Source of the DNA: Paraburkholderia heleia NBRC 101817
GTDB taxonomy: Bacteria; Pseudomonadota; Gammaproteobacteria; Burkholderiales; Burkholderiaceae
Reading direction: 5' to 3'
NCBI RefSeq assembly: GCF_000739775.1
Contig: NZ_BBJH01000006.1
Coordinates: forward strand, 310,001-374,000
Length of the DNA: 64,000 nt
Shown here piece by piece: positions 26,413 through 34,825 of the stretch. Position numbers and translations under genes: made by a program. Position 1 is the stretch's first letter. Every line of letters begins with the position of its first letter. The notes below the pieces were generated by a model. The model did no database searches, was not told the DNA's origin, and saw nothing but the letters and a program-made list of their open reading frames with translations.

Positions 26413-27378
26413 GTGTCTTTCAGCATTGACGACGTGACGAGGCGGTTGAATACGCGCCTGAAAATGCGCCATCTGGTGCTGCTCCTGCAGATCCGCCAGC
26501 ACGGCTCGCTCACGCGCGTGGCGGAACACATGGCGACGAGCCAGCCCGCCGTCACCAACGCGCTGGCTGAAATGGAGAGCATGTTCGGCGCGCCGCTGTT
26601 CGACCGTACGCCGCGCGGCATGACGCCCACGGCGCTCGGCAACGTGGTGCTCGCGCGCGCCCAGGCCATGCTGCACGACCTCGACCACCTCGCGCGCGAC
26701 ATCGAAGCCGTGGTGGCCGGCCACGCCACGCGGGTGCACGTAGGCGTGATTCCGTTCATCTCGGGGCGCACGCTCGCCGCCGCCATTCGCCTCACGCAGT
26801 CGCGGCTGCCGCAACGCGTCACCATGACGATTCACGAAGGCACGAGTGACGCGCTCCTGCCGCAGCTTCGCGACCACACGCTCGATATCGTGATCGGGCG
26901 CGCGTCTTCGGCCGTCGACGTCTCGCAGTTGCGCTTCGAGGTGCTGCATCAGCAAAAGCCGCGGCTCATCGCCAGCCGGCGCCTGGCGGCGCGCCTCGCG
27001 CGCGGCAAGCTCGACTGGGAAAAACTGGTCGAACTGGACTGGATCCTCGGTGCGCCGCACACGCCCATCCGCGAGCAGATTTCCGACCTCTTCCTGCACG
27101 CGGGCGTGGCGCCGCCCGTGCCTATCGTGGAGAGCTACACGTCGCGGCTCATCGGCGAGATGATCAGCACGAACGAGAAGGCCGTGTCGATCGTGCCCGC
27201 CGATATTGCCGAGGAACTCGTGCATTTCGCGGGCGTGGCGATCGTGCCATATACGCTCGACTGGACACTGCCGCCGGTTGCGATGTTCACGCGCGCCGGC
27301 GTGCTGCGCGATGTCGACGCCACCTTCGGGCAGTCGCTGCGCGAGCTGTATCAAGAGGCCGAGAAAGCGCGGGGTTAA
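26413..27378 (+). CDS. LysR-family regulator divergent from maeB
   Basis: A 321-residue LysR protein from GTG 26413 (TTG 26392 would add seven residues). The HTH is at about residues 15-75 (LKMRHLVLLLQIRQHGSLTRVAEHMATS, SMFGAPLFDRTPRGMTP), then the effector domain. The protein resembles the GbpR/galactose-binding-regulator branch of LysR proteins, but the effector is unknown. The head-to-head position with maeB makes malic enzyme control possible though unproven. Only about 140 bases separate the two starts. Confidence 0.82.
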   Translation: MSFSIDDVTRRLNTRLKMRHLVLLLQIRQHGSLTRVAEHMATSQPAVTNALAEMESMFGAPLFDRTPRGMTPTALGNVVLARAQAMLHDLDHLARDIEAVVAGHATRVHVGVIPFISGRTLAAAIRLTQSRLPQRVTMTIHEGTSDALLPQLRDHTLDIVIGRASSAVDVSQLRFEVLHQQKPRLIASRRLAARLARGKLDWEKLVELDWILGAPHTPIREQISDLFLHAGVAPPVPIVESYTSRLIGEMISTNEKAVSIVPADIAEELVHFAGVAIVPYTLDWTLPPVAMFTRAGVLRDVDATFGQSLRELYQEAEKARG

Positions 27379-27537
27379 GCCGCTTCCTGCCGCCCGCTTT
27401 CGAGCGCTTCCATCACTGAACTTCCCCGTTGCGGCGGCGAGATCCCGCCGCCGATATTCGCATTCCTGCGCCAGCACGGTGCCGTTTTCCGCTGCGTGTT
27501 CGAGCAACGAGTCGTTAGGTGTTTACCCGTAACCTTA

Positions 27538-27573
27538 TTGTCAGCTGACTATCGGTATGCCGATAATACTCTC
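27538..27573 (+). promoter_or_regulatory. Promoter of the IclR gene with overlapping palindrome (leaderless)
   Basis: -35 TTGTCA (27538-27543), spacer 18 bp, -10 GATAAT (27562-27567). The -10 ends six bases before ATG 27574, so transcription should begin at or next to the start codon. TATCGG-tatg-CCGATA (27550-27565) lies in the spacer and runs into the -10, a good position for autorepression. No ribosome-binding site is present. Confidence 0.6.
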
Positions 27574-28317
27574 ATGGATGTGAAAACTGCAGTGCGCGTC
27601 TTCGACGTGATCAACCTCTTTGCCGAAGTCCGGCAGCCGATGATCTACAGCGAGATTGCGCGTCGAACCGAGATTCCGCTGTCGAGCTGCCACGCGTTGT
27701 TGCAGACGATGGTGGCAAAAGGCTATCTGTATGCGCCGGGCGTGAAAGCGGGCTACTACCCCACGCAGCGTCTGTTGCACGTGGCGCGCGACATCTGCAG
27801 CGAGGACCCGCTCACGCTGATGTTCCAGCCGCTGCTTTCCGCGTTGCGCGACGCGACCGGCGAAACCGCCGCGCTCGCCACGCTTGCGGGCAACCGCGTG
27901 GTCTATCTCGACGTGATGGAATCGCGCCAGAAGATCCGCTACAGCGACGAGCCGGGCGGCTTCATGACCATTGCGAGCGCCGCGGGCAAGGCGCTGCTCG
28001 GCGCGCTCGCCCCGGCCGCGCGACGCAAACTGCTCGACAGTTGCAAGCCGCAGTTGCTCTCGGCCAATGGCGCGGTGATCGAGCGCGGCGCGTTCGAGCG
28101 CGACATCGAGCAGGGCGTGACCCACGGCTGGCATCGCTCGACGGGCGAGAGCGTGGAGGACGTAGCCGGCCTCGCGCGCGGTTTCCTGATTCATGGCGAG
28201 GCGTTTGCGCTCGTCATCGGCGCGCCCAAGGCGCGTCTTCTCAAGAACGAGCAGAACGCCGTGAAGGCACTGCTCGAGGTGTACGCGCAAATCCCGCCAG
28301 CGCTGCTCGCCGCGTGA
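27574..28317 (+). CDS. IclR-family regulator
   Basis: A 247-residue IclR regulator. The winged helix is at about residues 1-65 (VRVFDVINLFAEVRQPMIYSEIARRTEIPLSS, LLQTMVAKGYL), followed by the GAF-like ligand domain (ETAALATLAGNRVVYLDVMES, GKALLGALAPAARRKLL, HGWHRSTGES). It lies 73 bases before an operon of six catabolic genes on the same strand and probably controls them. The ATG immediately follows the -10 element and lacks a ribosome-binding site, so the mRNA is likely leaderless. The upstream frame to 27496 reads through the promoter and is not used. Confidence 0.87.
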   Translation: MDVKTAVRVFDVINLFAEVRQPMIYSEIARRTEIPLSSCHALLQTMVAKGYLYAPGVKAGYYPTQRLLHVARDICSEDPLTLMFQPLLSALRDATGETAALATLAGNRVVYLDVMESRQKIRYSDEPGGFMTIASAAGKALLGALAPAARRKLLDSCKPQLLSANGAVIERGAFERDIEQGVTHGWHRSTGESVEDVAGLARGFLIHGEAFALVIGAPKARLLKNEQNAVKALLEVYAQIPPALLAA

Positions 28318-28390
28318 GGCACGTCAAGCGCCTTGGGCGCTCGAGGTAGCGGTGCGTGAGGCGCGGAATTCCTGAAGCGGAGGGTCAAGC

Positions 28391-29443
28391 ATGCGTTGGA
28401 AGAACCGGCCGGAAGGCTCGAACTGGGGCGACTTCGGTCCCGACGATCAATTGGGCCGCCCCAATCTCATCGGCGCGGAGCAGGTACGCAAAGGCGCGCA
28501 GGAAATTCGCGCGGGCCTCACGTTCACCCTTTCGCTGCCGCTCGACTTTCCCGGCGACAGCAAGCTCAACGTGCGCCGCCACCCGCCGGTGCTGCGCCCC
28601 ACCTTCCGCGACGGCCTGCCCTATGTGAACTTCCCGTTCGCGCGCAACGTTGCGGGCGCAACCGACGTGGTGAGCGACGATCAGGTGCTGCTCTCGCTTC
28701 AATACTCCACGCAGTGGGATTCGCTCGCGCACGTGGGCGCGCGCTTCGACGCCAACGGCGACGGCGTGGCCGAGAGCGTCTACTACAACGGCTATCGCGC
28801 GAACGTGGACGTGGTCGGCCCGATGGAATATCGGGCGGAAGACAACTTCGCGCCTCACGCGTGCGGCGGCGAGCATAGCCATGCCGAGGTGCTCGGCATC
28901 GAGCACCTTGCCGTCAAGGGCATGCAAGGCCGCGGCGTGCTGATCGATTTCGCCGCGCATTTTGGCCGCGAGTTTCGCACGGTGGGCTACGACGACCTGA
29001 TGCGCGTGATCGAGTCCGACGGCGTGGAAGTCGAGCGCGGCGACATGCTCGTGCTGCGCACCGGCTTTGCGGAGATGGTGCTCGACATGAACCGCCAGCC
29101 CGACGAAGCCGTGTTGTCGAGCCACTGCAGCGCACTCGACGGCCGCGACGAGCGCCTGCTGCAATGGATAACCGACTCGGGCATCGCGGCGCTCGCCGCC
29201 GACAACTACGCCGTCGAACGTTATCCCGCCCGCCCGCCCGCGACGCCCGGCGACCACCCGCTCATGCCGCTGCATCACCACTGCCTCTTCAAGCTCGGCC
29301 TGCCGCTGGGCGAGCTTTGGTATTTGCGGGACCTCGCGCTGTGGCTGCGCGAGCACCAGCGCTCGCGCTTCATGCTCACCGCACCGCCGCTGCGGCTGCC
29401 GGGCGCCATGGGTTCGCCCGTCACGCCCGTCGCCACGGTTTGA
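28391..29443 (+). CDS. Cyclase-family (kynurenine formamidase-like) hydrolase
   Basis: A 350-residue metal-dependent hydrolase of the 'cyclase' superfamily. It has WDSLAHVGARFDANGDGVAE (about residues 109-128) and the HxGTHxD-related metal area HACGGEHSHAEVLGIEHL (157-174), then RGVLIDFAAHFGR and GDMLVLRTGFAE. Members hydrolyse amides or lactones (N-formylkynurenine, isatin) or cyclise polyketides. The protein is longer than formamidase (about 210-260 residues), as is usual for the COG1878 large branch. GGAGGG lies before ATG 28391. As first gene of the operon it may perform the ring-opening or amide-cleavage step. Confidence 0.82.
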   Translation: MRWKNRPEGSNWGDFGPDDQLGRPNLIGAEQVRKGAQEIRAGLTFTLSLPLDFPGDSKLNVRRHPPVLRPTFRDGLPYVNFPFARNVAGATDVVSDDQVLLSLQYSTQWDSLAHVGARFDANGDGVAESVYYNGYRANVDVVGPMEYRAEDNFAPHACGGEHSHAEVLGIEHLAVKGMQGRGVLIDFAAHFGREFRTVGYDDLMRVIESDGVEVERGDMLVLRTGFAEMVLDMNRQPDEAVLSSHCSALDGRDERLLQWITDSGIAALAADNYAVERYPARPPATPGDHPLMPLHHHCLFKLGLPLGELWYLRDLALWLREHQRSRFMLTAPPLRLPGAMGSPVTPVATV

Positions 29444-29486
29444 CGAACCGATTCGCTGTCCTTTTTCATTCGCATTCCCGAAAAAC

Positions 29487-30188
29487 ATGGCTAAAGAACG
29501 AGTCCTGATCACCGGCGGCGCCGCCGGCATCGGCGCCGCGTGCGCCGCGCGCTGCGAGGCCGACGGCTACGAGGCCGTCGTGATCGACCGCGTGGGCAGC
29601 GGCATCATCGCCGATCTCTCCGACACCGAGGCGACGGCAGCCGCGCTCGCCCGCGCGCTCGAAGGCGGCCCGATCACGCGCCTCGTCAACAACGTCGGCG
29701 TGGTCGTGCCCAACGACGCCGAGCACCAGTCGCTCGAAGAACTCGAACGCGCATGGGCCCTCAACGTTCGCTGCGCGCAGCAGTGCATGCAGGCGCTGTT
29801 GCCCGGCATGAAGGCCGCGGGCTTCGGGCGCATCGTCAACATGTCGTCGCGCGCCGCGCTTGGTAAAGAGCTGCGCACGGCCTATTCGGCGACCAAGGCC
29901 GCGTTGATCGGCATGACGCGCGTGTGGGCGCTCGAACTCGGCGCATTCGGCGTGACCGCGAACGCCATTGGCCCGGGTCCGATCCGCACCGAACTGTTCG
30001 ACCGCGCCAATCCGCCCGGCGCGCCGCGCACCGAGGCCATCATCAACGCCGTGCCCGTGAAACGCGTAGGCACGCCCGACGATGTTGCGCACGCGGCCTC
30101 GTATCTGCTCGACGCGCGCAGCGGCTTCGTGACCGGCCAGGTGCTCTACGTGTGCGGCGGCATGACCGTCGGCGTCGCGGGGGTATGA
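29487..30188 (+). CDS. SDR-family oxidoreductase in the unassigned catabolic operon
   Basis: A 233-residue SDR, short for the classical class. It has ITGGAAGIGAACAARCEADGYEAVVIDRVG (nucleotide site, with Asp after strand 2 favouring NAD+), NNVGVVVPN, MSSRAALGKELRTAYSATKAALIG with catalytic Ser-Tyr-Lys, and GQVLYVCGGMTVGV at the end. It is co-transcribed with the cyclase gene (43-base gap) and overlaps the next gene by four bases (ATGA). Substrate unknown. Pairing with a 3-hydroxyacid-type dehydrogenase suggests successive alcohol oxidations. Confidence 0.85.
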   Translation: MAKERVLITGGAAGIGAACAARCEADGYEAVVIDRVGSGIIADLSDTEATAAALARALEGGPITRLVNNVGVVVPNDAEHQSLEELERAWALNVRCAQQCMQALLPGMKAAGFGRIVNMSSRAALGKELRTAYSATKAALIGMTRVWALELGAFGVTANAIGPGPIRTELFDRANPPGAPRTEAIINAVPVKRVGTPDDVAHAASYLLDARSGFVTGQVLYVCGGMTVGVAGV

Positions 30189-31189
30189 CGATGGCGGCCC
30201 TCGAAACGCCCGCGCAAGCATGCGAAGCGCGACGCGCCGGCATCGTCGGCGCGGGCAGCATCGGCGTGGCGTTCGCGATCTGCTTTGCGCGGGCCGGCTG
30301 GCGCGTGCGCCTCTACGATCCCGACGCCGCACGCCGCACCGCCGTGCCTGAAGAGCTTGCGCAGCGCCTCGGCGACCTCACGCAATACGCCCTGCTCGAC
30401 GAAAGCGCGCAGGCAATCGCCGCGCGCGTCGCGATCGTCGATACGCTCGAAGCCGCTGCGGCGCGAGCCGATCTCGTGCAGGAATGCGCACCCGAACGCG
30501 CCGAACTCAAGCGCGAGATCTTCGCGCAACTCGACCGCGTCGCGCCGCCCGAAGCGATACTCGCGAGCGCTTCGTCGTTTCTCGCGGCTTCGAAATTCGT
30601 CGACGATACGCTTGCCGGTCGCGCGCGCTGCCTCGTCGCTCATCCCGGCAACCCGCCCTACCTCGTGCCCGTGATCGAGGTCGTGCCCGCACCGTTCACG
30701 TCCGAAGCGGCAGCCGCGCGCGCGATCGCGCTCTACACCGAAGCAGGCATGAAGCCCGTGCGCGTGAAGCGTGAAGTGGAAGGCTTCATCTTCAACCGCC
30801 TGCAAGGCGCCGTGCTGCGCGAAGCGTATTGCCTCGTGCGCGACGGCGTGGCGTCGGTGGAAGACATCGACACCGTGATGCGCGAAGGCCTCGGCCCGCG
30901 CTGGTCGGTGATCGGCCCGTTCGAGACCGTCGATCTGAATACGCGCGGCGGCATCGCCTCGCATGCGCAGAAGATGGGCCCTGCGTATGCACGCATGGGC
31001 GCCGAACGCGGCCAGCACGACCCGTGGACGCCTGAACTCGTCGCCCAGGTCGAGGCGGCACGACGCGCGGCGCTGCCGCTCGATCAATGGGACGAGCGTG
31101 TTGGCTGGCGCGACCGTCAGCTCATGCATCTCGCCCGCCATCGCAAGACCTCAAGCCACGACAGCCACGATAGCCCCGACGACTCATAG
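30185..31189 (+). CDS. 3-hydroxyacyl-CoA-dehydrogenase-fold enzyme, lambda-crystallin/L-gulonate 3-dehydrogenase type
   Basis: A 334-residue NAD-dependent dehydrogenase. The Rossmann motif GIVGAGSIGVAFAICFARAGW is near the N-terminus, with Asp of LYDPD for NAD. HPGNPPYLVPVIEVVPAPFTS and VEGFIFNRLQGAVLREAYCLV match the lambda-crystallin (CRYL1) branch, which oxidises L-gulonate or related 3-hydroxy acids without CoA, better than fatty-acid beta-oxidation enzymes. EGLGPRWSVIGPFETVDLNTRGG is also typical. The C-terminus is an unusual Ser/His/Asp-rich tail (about 14 residues). Its ATG overlaps the SDR stop. L-carnitine dehydrogenase-like activity is an alternative. Confidence 0.82.
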   Translation: MTMAALETPAQACEARRAGIVGAGSIGVAFAICFARAGWRVRLYDPDAARRTAVPEELAQRLGDLTQYALLDESAQAIAARVAIVDTLEAAAARADLVQECAPERAELKREIFAQLDRVAPPEAILASASSFLAASKFVDDTLAGRARCLVAHPGNPPYLVPVIEVVPAPFTSEAAAARAIALYTEAGMKPVRVKREVEGFIFNRLQGAVLREAYCLVRDGVASVEDIDTVMREGLGPRWSVIGPFETVDLNTRGGIASHAQKMGPAYARMGAERGQHDPWTPELVAQVEAARRAALPLDQWDERVGWRDRQLMHLARHRKTSSHDSHDSPDDS

Positions 31190-31259
31190 GCGCGTCGAAC
31201 GCGCGCGCCGAGAGCCGAAGAGACCCTACAACTATTACGATTCGATCAGAGACACTTCC

Positions 31260-32591
31260 ATGCACAAAGTCACCGCTTTCTTTACCGAGCTGATGCGCCG
31301 GTATTTGCCCGATCCGTTCGTGTTCGCGATCGGCCTCACCTTGCTGACGATGGCCCTCGCCGTGATCGTGCAAGGGCAAGCCGTCACGGCCCTCACCACG
31401 AGCTGGGGCAAGGGCTTCTGGGCGCTGCTCGCGTTCACCACGCAAATGGCGGTGATTCTCGCGATGGGCTACGTGCTCGCGACCGCCCCGCTCACCGACC
31501 GCCTTCTGAACCGCGTGGTGGCGCGCGTGAGCGATCCGCGCATGGCGATCGTCGTCGCGACACTGGTGGGCGGCATCGGCAGCTATCTGAACTGGGGCTT
31601 CGGCCTCGTGGTGGGCGGCATCGTCGCGCGCAAGCTCGCGCTGCGTGTGAAAGGCGTACACTACCCGCTCATCATCGCTTCGGCGTATAGCGGTTTTACG
31701 CTCTACGGCCTCGGGCTTTCGGCCAGCATTCCCGTGCTGATCTCCACGAAGGGGCATCCGCTCGAAGCGCAGATGGGCGTCATTCCGCTCTCCGAAACGA
31801 TTTTCTCGCCCACCATGCTCATCACGAGCCTCGTGACCATCATCACGCTGCCGCTCCTGAACGCATGGCTGCACCCCAAGCCCGGTCAGCCGATCAAGGA
31901 AATCGACCGCGTCCAGGAAGACAAACTGCAGAAAGCCGCCGCGCTCGGCGTGGATCTCGACGAAGGCAACACGCTCGCCAACCGCCTGAACAACAGCCGT
32001 CTTCTGAGCTACGCGATCGGCCTGATCGGCATGGGCTATGTCGCGCTGCACTTCGTGCAGGGCGGCTCGATCGACCTGAACCTCATCAACTTCTTCATTC
32101 TGTTCCTCGGCATCCTGCTGCTCGGCACGCCGATCCGCTATGTGGAGAAACTCAACGAAGGCATTCGCACGATCAGCGGCATCATTCTGCAGTACCCGTT
32201 CTACGCGGGCATCATGGCGATCATGGCGTCTTCGGGTCTCGTCAATACGTTTTCCGAAGCATTCGTGAAGGTCGCGACGCCGGGCACGCTGCCGTTCTGG
32301 GGCTTGATCAGTTCGTTCGTCATCAACTTCTTCGCGCCTTCGGGCGGCGGCCACTGGGTCATTCAGGGACCGTTCATGATCGAAGCGGCGAAGACCATCG
32401 GCGCCTCCGTGGGCCATACTTCCACGGCCGTGATGCTCGGCAACGCATGGAACGACCTCGTGCAGCCGTTCTGGATTTTGCCCGCGCTCGCGCTTTCGAA
32501 GCTCAAGCTCAAGGACATCATGGGCTACACGGTCATCATGATGTTCTGGATCGGCATCGTTTATTCGATTGCGATTCTCGCCTGGGGCTGA
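31260..32591 (+). CDS. Short-chain fatty acid transporter family (AtoE-like) permease
   Basis: A 443-residue membrane protein with about 11-12 helices. LPDPFVFAIGLTLLTMALAV, GFWALLAFTTQMAVILAMGYVLA, GSYLNWGFGLVVGGIVARKLA and FFAPSGGGHWVIQGPFM are the landmarks of the AtoE/short-chain fatty acid transporter family. It should import a small organic acid, presumably the operon's substrate. The frame runs upstream into the dehydrogenase gene, but ATG 31260 starts the natural membrane protein N-terminus (MHKVTAFFTELMRRYLPDP). Located 70 bases after the dehydrogenase. Confidence 0.88.
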   Translation: MHKVTAFFTELMRRYLPDPFVFAIGLTLLTMALAVIVQGQAVTALTTSWGKGFWALLAFTTQMAVILAMGYVLATAPLTDRLLNRVVARVSDPRMAIVVATLVGGIGSYLNWGFGLVVGGIVARKLALRVKGVHYPLIIASAYSGFTLYGLGLSASIPVLISTKGHPLEAQMGVIPLSETIFSPTMLITSLVTIITLPLLNAWLHPKPGQPIKEIDRVQEDKLQKAAALGVDLDEGNTLANRLNNSRLLSYAIGLIGMGYVALHFVQGGSIDLNLINFFILFLGILLLGTPIRYVEKLNEGIRTISGIILQYPFYAGIMAIMASSGLVNTFSEAFVKVATPGTLPFWGLISSFVINFFAPSGGGHWVIQGPFMIEAAKTIGASVGHTSTAVMLGNAWNDLVQPFWILPALALSKLKLKDIMGYTVIMMFWIGIVYSIAILAWG

Positions 32592-32642
32592 TTGGCGCTT
32601 TTACGCCCTCTTTCTGAACCCCAACCTCACCGGAGACGATTG

Positions 32643-32927
32643 ATGCTGTTTCTCGTGCACATGCAGGTGCAGATTCCGCACGGCACCGACGCCGCCTACG
32701 CCGACGCCCTGAAGGCCGAAGAAAAGGCGTTTTCGCAGAAGCTGCAACGCGAAGGCAAGTGGCGCCACCTGTGGCGCGTGGCCGGCGAATACGCGAATTA
32801 CAGCGTGTTCGATGTCGAATCGAACGACGAACTCCATACGCTGCTTGCCGCGCTGCCGCTTTTCCCGTTCCTGAAGATCGGCGTGACGCCGCTCGCCCAG
32901 CATCCGTCGGCCATCGCGCCCAACTGA
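32643..32927 (+). CDS. Muconolactone isomerase family protein (CatC-like)
   Basis: A 94-residue protein of normal CatC length. MLFLVHMQVQIPHGTDAAYADALKAEEKAFSQKLQREGKWRHLWRVAGEYANYSVFDV closely follows muconolactone delta-isomerase, including the LQREG-WRHLWR core and the C-terminal HPSAIAPN. CatC shifts the double bond of muconolactone in catechol degradation. No other catechol gene (catA, catB) is nearby, so this copy may isomerise a different butenolide. GGAG seven bases before ATG 32643 supports the start. It is fifth in the operon. Confidence 0.83.
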   Translation: MLFLVHMQVQIPHGTDAAYADALKAEEKAFSQKLQREGKWRHLWRVAGEYANYSVFDVESNDELHTLLAALPLFPFLKIGVTPLAQHPSAIAPN

Positions 32928-32939
32928 GAGGCACGCGCC

Positions 32940-33236
32940 ATGCCTTTTCTCATCGAAACGTTCGACAAGCCCGGTCATGCCGAGGTGCGCGCACGCGAGC
33001 GCGATGCGCATCTGGAATTTCTCGCGCGCAACAAGGCGCTATTGCTGGCCTGCGGCGCGAAACTCAACGACGACGGCAGCAGCGCGGGCGGCGGCATCTA
33101 TATCGTCGACCTCGAAACGCGCGAGGAAGCCGAGCGCTTCATCGCGCAGGATCCGTTCACGCATGCCGGGCTGTTCGAGAGCGTGAAGATCATTCGCTGG
33201 CGCAAGGCCTACATCGACGGAACCTCCTACCTGTAG
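32940..33236 (+). CDS. YciI-family protein
   Basis: A 98-residue YciI-domain protein with the family pattern of a ferredoxin-like fold: HLEFLARNKALLLACGAKL, GGGIYIVDLETREEAERFIAQDPFTHAGLFESVKIIRW. The histidine-aspartate pair (DAHLEFL and DPF) resembles that of the putative active site in YciI and in 5-chlorohydroxyhydroquinone dehydrochlorinase TftG, a YciI relative. It lies 12 bases after the CatC-like gene and ends the operon. It may be a small lyase or isomerase of the same pathway. Confidence 0.85.
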   Translation: MPFLIETFDKPGHAEVRARERDAHLEFLARNKALLLACGAKLNDDGSSAGGGIYIVDLETREEAERFIAQDPFTHAGLFESVKIIRWRKAYIDGTSYL

Positions 33237-33423
33237 GCGCGATGCGCCTGCAGTGGCGCCGGACACCCCCTGCCGCGACCGGCCTTTCCCATGAACTGAA
33301 CGTATCAAATACCTAAAGGAAGTTTCATTTTTCGGGCCATTTTCGACACGTTTGCGTAATCGCCCTCGCCTAAATTTCCGGTTCCGCCACACACGAAGAA
33401 TTCTCCTTCTCTACGGAACCGAA

Positions 33424-34596
33424 ATGAAAAAAGCGTTGTTGAACCTCCTCGCGCTCGCGGCAGCCGCCGCCTGCACGAGCGCTCACGCACAAAGCAGCGT
33501 TACGCTCTACGGCACGGTCGATGCGGGCCTCGACTACGTCAGCAATCAGAAGTCGTCCACGGGTCATGGCACGACGTGGGGCATGCAGTCCGGCAACGTG
33601 AGCACGAGCCGCTGGGGCCTGCGTGGCACGGAAGACCTGGGCGGCGGGCTCAAGGCGATCTTCGACCTCGAGAACGGCTTCTCGGTCGTCAGCGGCAAGG
33701 GCTCCAACGGCGGTTATCTGTTCGGCCGGCAAGCGTGGGTAGGCCTCTCCAGCGACCAGTACGGCGCGCTCACGCTCGGGCGCCAGTACGACGCGCTCGT
33801 GGACATGATCGCGCCCATGTCGGCTACGGGCTCCGGCTTCGGCGGCAACATCGCGATGCACCCGTTCGACAACGACAACCTCAACAACGACGTGCGCATG
33901 AACAACGCCGTCAAGTTCCGCAGCGCGACCTACGCGGGCTTCCAGGTGGAAGGCGCCTACGCGTTCAGCAACCAGGGCGGCGGCTTCTCGAACAATAACG
34001 CCTACACGATGGGCGCTTCGTGGACCGGCGGCCCGATCAACCTGGCCGTGGCGTACTTCCAGGGCAACGAGCCCGGCTCGACCACGAACGGCGCATTGAG
34101 CGCCGGCAGCGGTACCGACAACGATCCGATGTTCGTCGCGGCACGCACGCGCACGCTCGGCGCGGGCGGCAGCTATACGATCGGGCCGGCGAAGGTGGGC
34201 CTCGTGTTCACGCGCACGATGGTCGCCGAGCCCACGCAGATCGCCCAGGGCGGTTCGCTCAATGCATTCGATGCCGACTACCTGACGTTCAATAACTTCG
34301 AAGTGAACGGCCGTTACGCGCTCACGCCGCAACTGAGCCTGGGCGGCGCCTATACGTATACGGACGGCTCGGTGAGCCGCGCGCAAGGCAACGCGTCGCC
34401 GCACTGGAACCAGTTCATGCTGCAGGCCGACTATGCGCTGAGCCGACGCACCGACGTCTATCTCGAAGGCGTCTACCAGCGCGTTTCGGGCGCCCAGGGC
34501 ATTCCGGTGCTCGGCAATGCGTCGATCTACAACCTCGCGGCTTCGTCCAGCAATACGCAAGCGGTCGTCGCGGCAGGCATGCGCCTGAAGTTCTAA
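33424..34596 (+). CDS. Gram-negative (Burkholderia-type) outer membrane porin
   Basis: A 390-residue general porin of the OmpC/Omp38 family. The signal peptide is residues 1-22 (MKKALLNLLALAAAAACTSAHA), then QSSVTLYGTVDAGLDYVSN, the hallmark start of Burkholderia porins, SRWGLRGTEDLGGGLKAIFDLENGF, and the C-terminal strand ending in Phe (GMRLKF). It should form a 16-stranded trimeric channel. It lies 187 bases beyond the YciI gene and may provide outer-membrane entry for the operon's substrate, though it probably has its own promoter. A strong hairpin follows. Confidence 0.94.
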   Translation: MKKALLNLLALAAAAACTSAHAQSSVTLYGTVDAGLDYVSNQKSSTGHGTTWGMQSGNVSTSRWGLRGTEDLGGGLKAIFDLENGFSVVSGKGSNGGYLFGRQAWVGLSSDQYGALTLGRQYDALVDMIAPMSATGSGFGGNIAMHPFDNDNLNNDVRMNNAVKFRSATYAGFQVEGAYAFSNQGGGFSNNNAYTMGASWTGGPINLAVAYFQGNEPGSTTNGALSAGSGTDNDPMFVAARTRTLGAGGSYTIGPAKVGLVFTRTMVAEPTQIAQGGSLNAFDADYLTFNNFEVNGRYALTPQLSLGGAYTYTDGSVSRAQGNASPHWNQFMLQADYALSRRTDVYLEGVYQRVSGAQGIPVLGNASIYNLAASSSNTQAVVAAGMRLKF

Positions 34597-34642
34597 GCCC
34601 ATGCTTAACGGGTAAGGGTAAGCGCGGTAACAGCGGCGTAAC

Positions 34643-34673
34643 GGCGGGCCGCGCGATAGAAACGCGGCCCGCC
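34643..34673. terminator. Hairpin terminator after the porin gene
   Basis: GGCGGGCCGCG-9 bases-CGCGGCCCGCC is a perfect 11-bp GC stem, 46 bases after the porin stop. There is no T-run after it on the plus strand. Confidence 0.6.
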
Positions 34674-34694
34674 ATGCTGCGTAAAACAAGGGCG

Positions 34695-34712
34695 GTGTCA
34701 TCGCCAGGTCAT
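34695..34712 (+). promoter_or_regulatory. Pho-box-like direct repeat upstream of the purple acid phosphatase
   Basis: GTGTCAT-cgcc-AGGTCAT: two 7-base half-sites with the 11-bp period of a PhoB site (consensus CTGTCAT-N4-CTGTCAT), matching 6 of 7 and 5 of 7. It lies 114 bases before ATG 34826. A further CAGTCATGCAAG occurs at about 34770. Confidence 0.45.
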
Positions 34713-34825
34713 GCAAGCAAGCCATCGTTGCGCAGACACTCCCCCTGCGATGCTTGCGCCCGCGCGCGTCAGTCATGCAAGTCCGCCAGCGCAGGCTTCG
34801 CCTTCTGCTCCCCAGGCGAGACGAC

